Source of the DNA: Alphaproteobacteria bacterium
Lineage (GTDB): Bacteria > Pseudomonadota > Alphaproteobacteria > UBA8366
Length of the DNA stretch: 10,569 nucleotides
Assembly: GCA_030743445.1 (NCBI GenBank)
Contig: JASLSL010000122.1
Coordinates: 1-10,569, forward strand
Reading direction: 5' to 3'
Part shown: in pieces, positions 1-6,557 of the stretch
Position numbering within the stretch: the first letter of the stretch is position 1
How the letters are laid out: each line of letters starts with the position of its first letter
Program-made: the position numbers and the translations under genes
Notes under the pieces: generated by a model
Told to the model about the DNA's origin: nothing
The model's input: only the letters and a program-made list of their open reading frames with translations
Database searches by the model: none

Positions 1-161
1 CCCTCGAGAACGCGGATAAGTATCAGCAACTCGCCATCCTGCAGACGATCTGCCCGCCGCAAGGCTCGATGCTGGCGAACATGCTCGGCAAGGACACGAC
101 GCTCTGGATCAACCTCAATTCGCCGAAGCGCCGGATCACCGGTGCGAGTTGCGAACTCTGA
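1..161 (+). CDS. 3' end of an unrecognised protein gene (partial)
   Basis: An open frame enters from the left edge (first full codon at position 3) and ends at a TGA at 159-161, giving the last 52 residues of a protein. The tail is rich in polar residues and contains two cysteines and the stretch DTTLWINLNSPKRR. Most codons end in G or C, as in the genes downstream, which supports real coding. I do not recognise the family, and too little is present to assign a domain. It points the same way as the molybdenum hydroxylase operon but is separated from it by 237 bases, so it is probably a separate transcription unit. Confidence 0.6.
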   Translation, partial: LENADKYQQLAILQTICPPQGSMLANMLGKDTTLWINLNSPKRRITGASCEL

Positions 162-247
162 CGGCCGGAAGACGGTAAACCTCGGGGTCAATCGCCGCGA
201 CACCGAAAATCGGCCGCCCCCCGGGGCCGTCCCCCCAGTACGCCCGC

Positions 248-273
248 TTGACCCGCCAATCCGGCAATATAAC
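248..273 (+). promoter_or_regulatory. Possible sigma-70-like promoter for the molybdenum hydroxylase operon
   Basis: TTGACC at 248-253 resembles a -35 box and TATAAC at 268-273 resembles a -10 box. It is the most AT-rich patch in the 237-base gap before the operon. The 14-base spacer is shorter than the usual 16-18, so this is a weak prediction. Confidence 0.25.
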
Positions 274-292
274 TGTCACTACTTCACCGCTT

Positions 293-320
293 GAGCATGG
301 CCCCGTGGTGGGGCATTCTC
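293..320 (+). promoter_or_regulatory. Leader stem-loop ahead of the molybdenum hydroxylase operon
   Basis: GAGCATGGCCCC (293-304) can pair with GGGGCATTCTC (310-320) around the loop GTGGT, with one mismatch and one bulge. It lies about 80 bases before the first start codon and just downstream of the candidate promoter, so it would sit in the 5' leader. No T-run follows it, so it does not look like an intrinsic terminator. The rest of 162-398 shows nothing else I can support. Confidence 0.3.
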
Positions 321-398
321 CCCCGTCGGCGGCACCCCGCAGGATTCCCAACTTGCGCGCCGCCGCGAGAGTCATGGGAAGAGAAGGCTAAGGATAGT

Positions 399-1268
399 AT
401 GGACGAAATGCGATACGAGACCCCGGAATCGCTTGAAGACGCCGTGGCGTTGCTGGCCGCGGCCAAGGGCGAGACCAAGATTCTGGCGGGCGGCACGGAC
501 CTGTTGGTGCAGTTGCGCGCGGAGATGATCGAGCCCGAGCTCGTGGTCGACGTGAAGCGGATTCCTGGCATGCTGGACATCACGGAAGAGGACGGCGGCT
601 TCCGCATCGGCGCGGCGACGCCGAGCGCCGAGATCGACGAGCATGCGGGCGTGAAGAAGTTGTGGCCCGGCGTCGTCGAGGCGGCGGAGCTGATCGGATC
701 GGTCCAAATCCAGGGCCGCGCCAGCATCGGCGGCAACCTGTGCAACGCCTCGCCGGCGGCCGACAGCGTGCCGGCGATGATCGTCGCCGCCGCTGTGGCG
801 ACCGTGGTCGGCCCCGACGGCAGCCGCGAGGTCCCGGTCGAGGACATTGCGACCGGCCCCGGCGAGACCTCGCTCGCCAAGGGCGAGATCGTCGCCTCGA
901 TCTTCCTGCCCGCCCGGCCGGCGCATTCGGGCGACGCCTATTTGCGCTTCATTCCGCGCACCGAGATGGACATCGCCGTGGTCGGGGCGGGCATCAGCCT
1001 GACGCTCGACGACGATGGGACCTGCACCGACGCCAAGGTCTGCCTCGGCGCGGTCGCCGAACGCGCGATCCTGGTCGAGGACGGGGCGAAGGCGCTGATC
1101 GGTACCAAGGTCGACGACGACGCGCTGGAGAATCTGGCGGCGGCGGCGAGTGCCGCGGCCCGCCCGATCGACGACAAGCGCGGGACCAAGGAATTTCGTA
1201 CCCACGTCGCCGGCGTATTGGCCCGGCGCGCGGCCAAGATCGCGCTCGACCGCGCGAAGGGGAATTAG
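399..1268 (+). CDS. FAD-binding medium subunit of a molybdenum hydroxylase (CoxM/CutM-like)
   Basis: This 289-residue protein is the flavin subunit of a xanthine dehydrogenase/CO dehydrogenase-family enzyme. It carries electrons from the iron-sulfur subunit to FAD and on to an acceptor, in the cytoplasm. The family FAD-contact motifs are visible: AGGTDL at residues 30-35 and the loop GGNLCNASPAADS at 111-123. Length matches the usual 270-300. The ATG at 399 is preferred because AAGGA lies just upstream (390-394) and residues 5-20 match how such subunits begin. The same frame stays open back to 291, but those codons look non-family. The next gene starts 3 bases after the stop, so the two are clearly co-transcribed. 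Confidence 0.92.
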   Translation: MDEMRYETPESLEDAVALLAAAKGETKILAGGTDLLVQLRAEMIEPELVVDVKRIPGMLDITEEDGGFRIGAATPSAEIDEHAGVKKLWPGVVEAAELIGSVQIQGRASIGGNLCNASPAADSVPAMIVAAAVATVVGPDGSREVPVEDIATGPGETSLAKGEIVASIFLPARPAHSGDAYLRFIPRTEMDIAVVGAGISLTLDDDGTCTDAKVCLGAVAERAILVEDGAKALIGTKVDDDALENLAAAASAAARPIDDKRGTKEFRTHVAGVLARRAAKIALDRAKGN

Positions 1269-1271
1269 AAG

Positions 1272-1748
1272 ATGGCGAAGCACCACGTAACAACGACGAT
1301 CAACGGCGACCCGTACGAGTTCCTGTGCGAGGCCGAGGAAACCCTGCTCGACGTCCTGCGCGACGGCTTGCAATTGACCGGCAGCAAGGAAGGCTGCGCG
1401 TCGGGCGACTGCGGCGCCTGCAGCGTGATGCTCGACGGCCGCCTGGTGTGTGCCTGCCTGGTGCTCGGCGCCGAGGTCGAGGGCCGCGAGGTCGAGACCA
1501 TAGAGAGCATGGCCGACGGCGAGCAACTGCACCCGCTGCAGCAAAAGTTCCTGGAGCATGCCGCCCTGCAATGCGGCATCTGCACCCCGGGCTTCCTGGT
1601 CGCGGCCAAGGCGCTGCTGGAGAAGAACCCGGACCCGACGGAGACCGAGGTGCGCTACTGGCTTGCCGGGAATCTCTGCCGCTGCACCGGATACGACAAG
1701 ATCATCCGCGCCGTGATGGACGCGGCCGTGGATATGAGGGGAAGCTGA
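1272..1748 (+). CDS. [2Fe-2S] small subunit of a molybdenum hydroxylase (CoxS/CutS-like)
   Basis: This 158-residue electron-transfer subunit holds two [2Fe-2S] clusters linking the molybdenum centre to the flavin. The N-terminal plant-ferredoxin-like domain has Cys42, Cys47, Cys50 and Cys62 in the C-x4-C-x2-C-x11-C pattern. The C-terminal helical domain has Cys101 and Cys104 (QCGIC) and Cys136 and Cys138 (LCRCTGY). All eight ligands are present and the length is typical, so the subunit should be functional. It starts 3 bases after the FAD subunit and ends 2 bases before the catalytic subunit, giving the medium-small-large order of CO dehydrogenase-type operons. Confidence 0.95.
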   Translation: MAKHHVTTTINGDPYEFLCEAEETLLDVLRDGLQLTGSKEGCASGDCGACSVMLDGRLVCACLVLGAEVEGREVETIESMADGEQLHPLQQKFLEHAALQCGICTPGFLVAAKALLEKNPDPTETEVRYWLAGNLCRCTGYDKIIRAVMDAAVDMRGS

Positions 1749-1750
1749 CC

Positions 1751-4039
1751 ATGTCCCAAGCCCTAAAGAACGAACAGGACCTGAAATGGGTCGGCACCCG
1801 CCCGTTGCGCCCCGACGGGGTCGACAAGGTCACCGGCCGGGCCAAGTTCGGCGCCGACATGTACGTGCCGGGCATGCTGGTCGGCAAGGTGTTGCGCAGC
1901 CCGCACCCGCACGCCGTCATCAAGTCGATCGACACCTCGAAGGCGGAAGCGCTGCCGGGTGTCCGCGCGGTCGTCGCCCGCGACGACTTCCAGGACATGC
2001 CGTCCGAGTTCGTTCCGGCGGGCGAGATGCTGGTCAACTACAAGGACATCGTGCGCAACGTCATGGCGCGCGACAAGGCGCTCTACGACGGCCACGCGGT
2101 CGCCGCGGTCGCCGCGACCAGCGCCGCGATCGCCCGGAAGGCGTTGAAGCTGATCGAGGTCGACTACGAGGTCCTGCCGCACGTCATCGACGTGGTCGAG
2201 GCGATGGCGCCCGACGCGCCGGTGCTGGACGAAACCCTGTTCACCGCCGGGGTCGACCCGGCGCCGGACAAGCCCTCCAATGTCGCCAAGGTGGTCGAGC
2301 TTGGACTCGGCGACGTGGACAAGGGCTTCAAGGCGGCCGACGTCGTGATCGAGCGCGAGTTCGACACCAATCCGGTGCACCAGGGCTATATCGAGCCGCA
2401 CGCCTGCGTCGCCAGCTTCTCCGAGGACGGCCAGGCCGAGCTGTGGTGCACCACGCAGGGCCACTACGTGGTGCGCTCGCACTGCGCCAAGCTGCTCGGC
2501 ATGGAGGTCTCCAAGCTGCGCGTGACGTCGTCCGAGATCGGCGGCGGCTTCGGCGGCAAGACGGTGGTGTACCTGGAACCGGTGGCGCTGGCGCTCTCGA
2601 AGAAGGCGAACAGCCCGGTCAAGATGGTGATGAATCGCGACGAGGTGTTCCGCGCCTCGGGGCCGACCTCGGGCGCCAACATGATGATCAAGGTCGGCGC
2701 CAAGAAGGACGGCACGATTACCGCCGCCGAGGCGACCCTGAAATACCAGGCCGGCGCGTTCCAGGGCTCGCCGGTGCAGCCGGGCGCGATGTGCGCTTTC
2801 GCGCCCTACGATCTGGAGAACGTCAAGGTCACCGGCTACGACGTGGTGGTCAACCGGCCCAAGGTCGCGGCCTATCGGGCGCCGGGCGCGCCGATCTCGG
2901 AATACGCGGTCGAATGCGTGCTCGACGAGGTCGCCGAGGAGATCGGCATGGACCCGATCGACTTCCGGCTCAAGAACGCGGCCAAGGAAGGCACCCATGC
3001 CGCCTACGGCCCGAAGTTCGGACCGATCGGCCTGGTCGAGACGTTGAAGCAGGCCAAGAAGTCGAAGCACTACAAGGCGAAATTGGGCCCCAACCAGGGC
3101 CGTGGCATGGCTTCCGGGTTCTGGTTCAACATCGGCGGCGAGACCTGCGCTACCCTCAACATCAACGAGGACGGCACCGTGACGCTGTTGACCGGCACGC
3201 CGGATATCGGCGGCAGCCGCGCCTCGGTCTGCATGATGGCGGCGGAGGAGCTCGGCATCGACTACGACAAGATCCGCCCGATCATCGCCGACACTTCCTC
3301 GCTCGGCTACACATTCCTGACCGGCGGCAGCCGGACCACCTTCTCGAGCGGCATGGCCGCCGTCCAGGCGGCGCAGGGCGCGATCGAGGAACTCTGCGCC
3401 CGGGCCGCCAAGATCTGGGAGATCGACGTCGACGCGGTCGAATGGGAAGACGGCCACGCCAAGCCGGCCGGCAAGAACGCCGGCGACTTCGAGCCGCTGT
3501 CGCTCGCCGATATCGCCAGACAGGCGGGCAAGACCGGCGGGCCGATCGCGGGCCACGCCGACATCAACGCCCAGGGTGCGGCACCCAGCTTCGGCACCCA
3601 CGTGGTCGACGTCGAGGTCGACAAGGAGACCGGCCGGGTCACCATCGTGCGCTACACGGTTCTGCAGGACGCCGGCAAGGCGGTCCACCCCGCCTATGTC
3701 GAGGGCCAGTTCCAGGGCGGTGCCGTCCAGGGCATCGGCTGGGCGCTGAACGAGGAATACGTCTACGGCGAGGACGGCACGCTCGAAAATCCGGGCTTCC
3801 TCGACTATCGCATTCCGGTCGCCTCGGACGTGCCGATGATCGACACGGTCATCGTCGAGGTACCGAACCCGCGCCATCCCTATGGCGTGCGCGGCATCGG
3901 CGAGACCCCGATCATTCCGCCGATGGCGGCGATCGCCAACGCGATCCAGGACGCCATCGGCATCCGCTTCCACGAGCTGCCGATGTCGCCGCCCAAGGTG
4001 TTGAAGGCGATCGAGGCGGCCAACGGCGGCGGAGAATGA
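1751..4039 (+). CDS. Molybdopterin-binding catalytic subunit of a xanthine dehydrogenase-family enzyme, substrate unknown (CoxL-like, not a CO dehydrogenase)
   Basis: This 762-residue subunit should hydroxylate a carbon (often heteroaromatic or aldehyde) at a molybdenum-cytosine-dinucleotide or related cofactor. Visible family residues are Gln236 (TTQ, near the Mo oxo ligand), the pterin loop GGGFGGK at 264-270, the active-site loop AYRAPGAP around Tyr375-Arg376, and the GxGE glutamate Glu718 (RGIGETP), the expected catalytic base. Form I CO dehydrogenase has AYRCSFR here, with Cys binding copper. This protein has Ala377 in that place, so CO oxidation is not supported. The residue matching xanthine dehydrogenase Glu802 is Thr271, which argues against purines. 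YRAPGAP is the kind of loop I associate with broad 'xanthine dehydrogenase family' and hydroxybenzoyl-CoA-reductase-like proteins. The start at 1751 follows the small subunit by 2 bases. Automated labels would probably say 'carbon monoxide dehydrogenase'; treat that as misleading. Confidence 0.93.
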   Translation: MSQALKNEQDLKWVGTRPLRPDGVDKVTGRAKFGADMYVPGMLVGKVLRSPHPHAVIKSIDTSKAEALPGVRAVVARDDFQDMPSEFVPAGEMLVNYKDIVRNVMARDKALYDGHAVAAVAATSAAIARKALKLIEVDYEVLPHVIDVVEAMAPDAPVLDETLFTAGVDPAPDKPSNVAKVVELGLGDVDKGFKAADVVIEREFDTNPVHQGYIEPHACVASFSEDGQAELWCTTQGHYVVRSHCAKLLGMEVSKLRVTSSEIGGGFGGKTVVYLEPVALALSKKANSPVKMVMNRDEVFRASGPTSGANMMIKVGAKKDGTITAAEATLKYQAGAFQGSPVQPGAMCAFAPYDLENVKVTGYDVVVNRPKVAAYRAPGAPISEYAVECVLDEVAEEIGMDPIDFRLKNAAKEGTHAAYGPKFGPIGLVETLKQAKKSKHYKAKLGPNQGRGMASGFWFNIGGETCATLNINEDGTVTLLTGTPDIGGSRASVCMMAAEELGIDYDKIRPIIADTSSLGYTFLTGGSRTTFSSGMAAVQAAQGAIEELCARAAKIWEIDVDAVEWEDGHAKPAGKNAGDFEPLSLADIARQAGKTGGPIAGHADINAQGAAPSFGTHVVDVEVDKETGRVTIVRYTVLQDAGKAVHPAYVEGQFQGGAVQGIGWALNEEYVYGEDGTLENPGFLDYRIPVASDVPMIDTVIVEVPNPRHPYGVRGIGETPIIPPMAAIANAIQDAIGIRFHELPMSPPKVLKAIEAANGGGE

Positions 4040-4049
4040 GGCGAGGCCA

Positions 4050-4295
4050 ATGGCCCGCGTGGTGCTGACCGGCGGTCTGAAGAATTTCACCGGCGGCGAG
4101 ACCGAGTTGGAGCTCGACGCGGCGGACATTCGCGGGCTGTTCCGCCTGCTCGGCGAGCGCTACCCGAAGCTCAAGCCCCATCTGGAAGAAGGTCTCGCCG
4201 TCGCGATCGACGGCCAGATCTACCAGGACACGCTGATCGAGCCGATCGGCCCGGACTCGGAAGTCCACGTCCTGCCCCAAATCGCGGGGGGATAA
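4050..4295 (+). CDS. MoaD/ThiS-like ubiquitin-fold sulfur carrier protein
   Basis: This 81-residue protein ends in Gly-Gly (PQIAGG). That ending, the small size and the beta-grasp-like pattern (VVLTGGLKNFTGG, then ADIRGLFRLLGERYP, then VHVLPQ) fit MoaD/ThiS-type sulfur carriers. These are adenylated at the C-terminal Gly by an E1-like enzyme (MoeB/ThiF) and then carry a thiocarboxylate sulfur. Lying 10 bases after a molybdenum hydroxylase subunit, it may supply sulfur for molybdopterin synthesis (with MoaE), or serve the enzyme in a dedicated way. The second idea is inference. No MoaE or MoeB lies in the window. The C-terminal Gly codons fall in a six-G run (4286-4291). Confidence 0.82.
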   Translation: MARVVLTGGLKNFTGGETELELDAADIRGLFRLLGERYPKLKPHLEEGLAVAIDGQIYQDTLIEPIGPDSEVHVLPQIAGG

Positions 4296-4304
4296 TCGCG
4301 GGGG

Positions 4305-4442
4305 CTAATTCAACAACACGTGCGGCGGCAGCCAGCCGGCGTAGACCCGGCGCGACGCCATGTCGCCCACGGCGTTGCGGATCGAGAATATGTTGTGGTC
4401 GTCGCTCGAGGAAGCCGTGGCGCAAGTCCTCGCCTTGGGCAA
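4305..4442 (-). pseudogene. Probable C-terminal remnant of a lost gene
   Basis: On the minus strand a frame ending in TAG (4305-4307) reads SSDDHNIFSIRNAVGD and then RVYAGWLPPHVLLN. Nearly every codon in this stretch ends in G or C, as in the real genes here. There is no Shine-Dalgarno sequence or ATG, only a possible TTG at 4442, and coding-like composition fades upstream. In the neighbouring frame the stretch NPLAQGEDLRHGFL (about 4400-4452) also has coding-like codon use, so a frameshift near 4400 is possible. The best reading is the decayed 3' end of an unidentified gene. A genuine 45-residue gene is less likely. I do not recognise the family. Confidence 0.4.
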
Positions 4443-4498
4443 GCGGGTTAACCGTCGGATGCTGTGAGGTGCATTTTCATCGGCCTACGCCGCCCGGC

Positions 4499-4879
4499 TT
4501 ACTTGGCCGCGGGATATTTCTTGACCCAATCGCGCGCCATCCGCATCGCACGGGTCAGCTCCGTCTTGTTCATCCGCTTGACGATCAGTTTCCTGAGCAT
4601 GACCGCGTTGTCGAACCCCCGATCGGCGGCGAGGCTGGCGAACATGTGCGCCTTGGCGCGGTCGCGCTTCACGCTGCGGCCGTCCTTGTACATCATGGCG
4701 AGGAAGAACTGGGACTCGCCATCGCCTTTCCGGGCGAGGTCGATGAAGATTTTCTCCGCCGCCTTGTAGTCGTTCCTGTTGAACGCCTTGACGCCGGTCT
4801 CGAAATCGGCCGCAAGCCCGTCCGCCGCACCAACGGCCAACACAAGAACCGTCGCTAAAATCGGCAGCAGTTTTTTCAT
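4499..4879 (-). CDS. Exported Sel1/TPR-like repeat protein, small
   Basis: This 126-residue protein has a clear Sec signal peptide (MKKLLPIL, then a hydrophobic core, then GLAA before residue 25), so it is probably periplasmic. The mature part has helix-turn-helix repeats of Sel1/TPR type: AFNRNDYKAAEKIF, then GESQFFLAMMYKDGRSV, then AKAHMFASLAADRGFDNA. Such repeats usually mediate protein contacts and have no catalytic role. The start has a strong purine-rich site (GAGGGGGGATGAG) directly before it. It lies 60 bases after the SDR gene on the same strand, so it may share the transcript, though its role need not be linked. Confidence 0.8.
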   Translation of the reverse strand: MKKLLPILATVLVLAVGAADGLAADFETGVKAFNRNDYKAAEKIFIDLARKGDGESQFFLAMMYKDGRSVKRDRAKAHMFASLAADRGFDNAVMLRKLIVKRMNKTELTRAMRMARDWVKKYPAAK

Positions 4880-4939
4880 CTCATCCCCCCTCGTGTGACG
4901 TTGCGGTGCGCGTCAAAGCTTCCCTGTCCAGCGCGCGCC

Positions 4940-5677
4940 TCAGGTCTGGCCGCCGCCGTTGCAGGCGATCATCTGGCCGGTGGTGAACTCCGCCGCCTCC
5001 GAGATCAGGTAGCCGCAGAGCCCGGCGATATGTTCGGGCTCGCCCATTCGCTTCAGCGGAATCTTCGCCGCGGTCTCCTCGATATGCTTCGACATCTCCG
5101 GGTCGTCGCGCTCGCCACGGATCGGTCCCGGCGAGATCGCGTTGACGGTGATGCCGTTCGGGCCGAACTCCTTGGCCATCGACTTGGTCAGCCCCCACAG
5201 CCCGTGCTTGGCGACCGACACCGGCGCGCGGCCGGCATAGCCGTGGATCGCGTTCATGCCGGTGATGTTGATCACCCGGCCCCAGCCCCGCTCGACCATC
5301 CCCGGCACGAAGGCGCGGCCGGTGTAGAACGCCGCGTGCATGTCGACCGAGATGACATGATGCCAGTACTCGTCGTCCATCTCGAGGAACGGTTTGGAGG
5401 GCCGGATCGAGGCGTTGTTGACGACGATGTCGACGGCGCCGAACTGGGCCAGCGCCTGCGCCGCCATCTTGCCTACCGCGCCCGAATCGCCGACGTCGCC
5501 CATCACCACCGCGGCCTCGACGCCGTGGCCGCTGGCTTCCTCGGCGACCCTGTTGCAGGCCTCCTCGTTGGCCGACCCGTTGACGATCACGTTGCAGCCG
5601 GCGCGCGCGAATTCGAGCACGATGGCGCGGCCGATGTTGCGCCCCGAGCCGGAGACGAAGGCGGTCCTGTTGGTCAT
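4940..5677 (-). CDS. Short-chain dehydrogenase/reductase-fold protein with replaced catalytic residues
   Basis: This 245-residue SDR-fold protein has a nucleotide-binding turn SGSGRNIG (residues 9-16), the NNAS motif (87-90) and the late ISPGPI segment (181-186). The catalytic residues are unusual. In the usual Asn-Ser-Tyr-Lys tetrad only Lys157 remains: the Tyr of YxxxK is Val153, the Ser of the NISS segment is Gly140 (Thr139 before it), and the Asn of the VNL segment is Asp112. The enzyme may therefore bind a dinucleotide without standard SDR catalysis, or use other residues such as Tyr147, His145 or Thr139. I start at 5677 because AGGGAGGAACC directly precedes it; an upstream ATG at 5704 has no such site. 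It lies 55 bases after another SDR gene, which looks catalytically normal, so a paired or heteromeric role is possible. Confidence 0.88.
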   Translation of the reverse strand: MTNRTAFVSGSGRNIGRAIVLEFARAGCNVIVNGSANEEACNRVAEEASGHGVEAAVVMGDVGDSGAVGKMAAQALAQFGAVDIVVNNASIRPSKPFLEMDDEYWHHVISVDMHAAFYTGRAFVPGMVERGWGRVINITGMNAIHGYAGRAPVSVAKHGLWGLTKSMAKEFGPNGITVNAISPGPIRGERDDPEMSKHIEETAAKIPLKRMGEPEHIAGLCGYLISEAAEFTTGQMIACNGGGQT

Positions 5678-5732
5678 GGTTCCTCCCTGTGAGTCAGCGA
5701 TCATACACGGGCTTGGGCCAAGCGGGCAGGCT

Positions 5733-6461
5733 CTAACTGAAGTGCATCGCGCCGTTGATGTCGATCACCGCGCCCGAGATGTAGCTCGACGCCTTGGAGA
5801 CCAGGAACGCGAGCGGGCCGGCGATTTCCGTCGCCTCGGCGATGCGGCGCATCGGGAAGCGTTCGGTCTGGAACGGCTGGCCCTGGGTCATCGGGGTCGC
5901 GACCGGCGCCGGCGCCACCGCGTTGACCAGCACGTTGTGCGGCGCCCCCTTCTTGGCGAGCCAGCGCACGAAGGCATGGATGCCGCCCTTCGCCATGACG
6001 TAGTGGGGTGCCGCCATGACCCCGCCGAGCCGCCCGGCGATCGAGCCGACCAACGCGATGCGGCCGCCCTTGCGCTCGATCATCCCCGGCAGGAAGGCGC
6101 GGGTCAGATTGAGCGGGCCCTTGAGGTTGATGTCGAAGACCCGGTCGGCGACGTCGTTCCAGCCGTCGTCGTCCCAATCGTCGAACGGACAGATCGCCGC
6201 ACAGTCGACCAATGCATCGACCTCGCCGCAGGCCTCGGCCCAGGCCTCGACCGCATCCCGGTCGGTGACGTCGAGCGCCACGGCCTCCGCCGCCCGCCCC
6301 TTGGACTGGATGAAATCGGCAAGTGGTGCTGGCGCCTCCAGGTCCGACAGCATCACGTCGGCGCCCATCTCGGCGACGAGGCGCGCGGTCTCCGACCCGA
6401 TGCCGCCCATCGCCCCGGTGATCGCGATGCGCATGTTCGAGAGATCGAATTGTTCGGTCAT
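5733..6461 (-). CDS. Short-chain dehydrogenase/reductase, probably NAD-dependent
   Basis: This 242-residue classical SDR has TGAMGGIG (residues 15-22) for dinucleotide binding and an intact catalytic set: Asn112 (INLKG), Ser140, Tyr154 and Lys158 (YVMAK). Asp40 at the end of the second strand (SDLE) suggests preference for NAD over NADP. The usual NNAG is DCAA here (86-89). The start has GGGAAGGGA a few bases upstream. The substrate cannot be read from sequence; hydroxyacids, sugars or ketones are all possible. It is the first gene of the minus-strand cluster and is divergent from the racemase-family gene at 6558, so the 96-base gap between them should hold both promoters. Confidence 0.92.
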   Translation of the reverse strand: MTEQFDLSNMRIAITGAMGGIGSETARLVAEMGADVMLSDLEAPAPLADFIQSKGRAAEAVALDVTDRDAVEAWAEACGEVDALVDCAAICPFDDWDDDGWNDVADRVFDINLKGPLNLTRAFLPGMIERKGGRIALVGSIAGRLGGVMAAPHYVMAKGGIHAFVRWLAKKGAPHNVLVNAVAPAPVATPMTQGQPFQTERFPMRRIAEATEIAGPLAFLVSKASSYISGAVIDINGAMHFS

Positions 6462-6544
6462 GACTTATCCCTTCCCCGCATGGTGAAGTTTCTCGCGCGA
6501 TGATCGCGGTCGGTATCGAGCGCCGTCAAGGCCGATTTATTCCC

Positions 6545-6550
6545 TATACT
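6545..6550 (+). promoter_or_regulatory. Possible -10 box giving a leaderless transcript
   Basis: TATACT differs from the consensus TATAAT at one position and ends 7 bases before the ATG at 6558. Transcription from it would begin at or next to the start codon. This fits the lack of a Shine-Dalgarno sequence before that gene. No convincing -35 box is visible at the right distance. Confidence 0.3.
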
Positions 6551-6557
6551 GCCGCCC

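Noticed and set aside
136..375. A 79-codon minus-strand frame in the gap before the operon, containing the protein-like stretch DWRVKRAYWGDGPGGRPIFG
   Set aside because: Third-position GC is lower than in the real genes, no ribosome binding site is seen, and it overlaps the end of the upstream gene. A small gene is possible but not supported.
291..398. Upstream extension of the FAD subunit to a start at 291
   Set aside because: The extra 36 codons do not resemble the family N-terminus and overlap the leader hairpin; 399 has an upstream AAGGA.
1763..4129. A 788-codon open frame antisense to the molybdenum hydroxylase catalytic subunit, and a long second plus frame over the same region
   Set aside because: Both are by-products of high GC content; the family motifs and close operon spacing lie in the 1751-4039 frame.
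399..4295. Annotation of the operon as aerobic carbon monoxide dehydrogenase
   Set aside because: The copper-binding cysteine loop of form I CoxL is absent.
5678..5704. Upstream start at 5704 for the SDR ending at 4940
   Set aside because: It lacks a ribosome binding site, while AGGGAGGAACC lies directly before the ATG at 5677 and SDR homology begins there.
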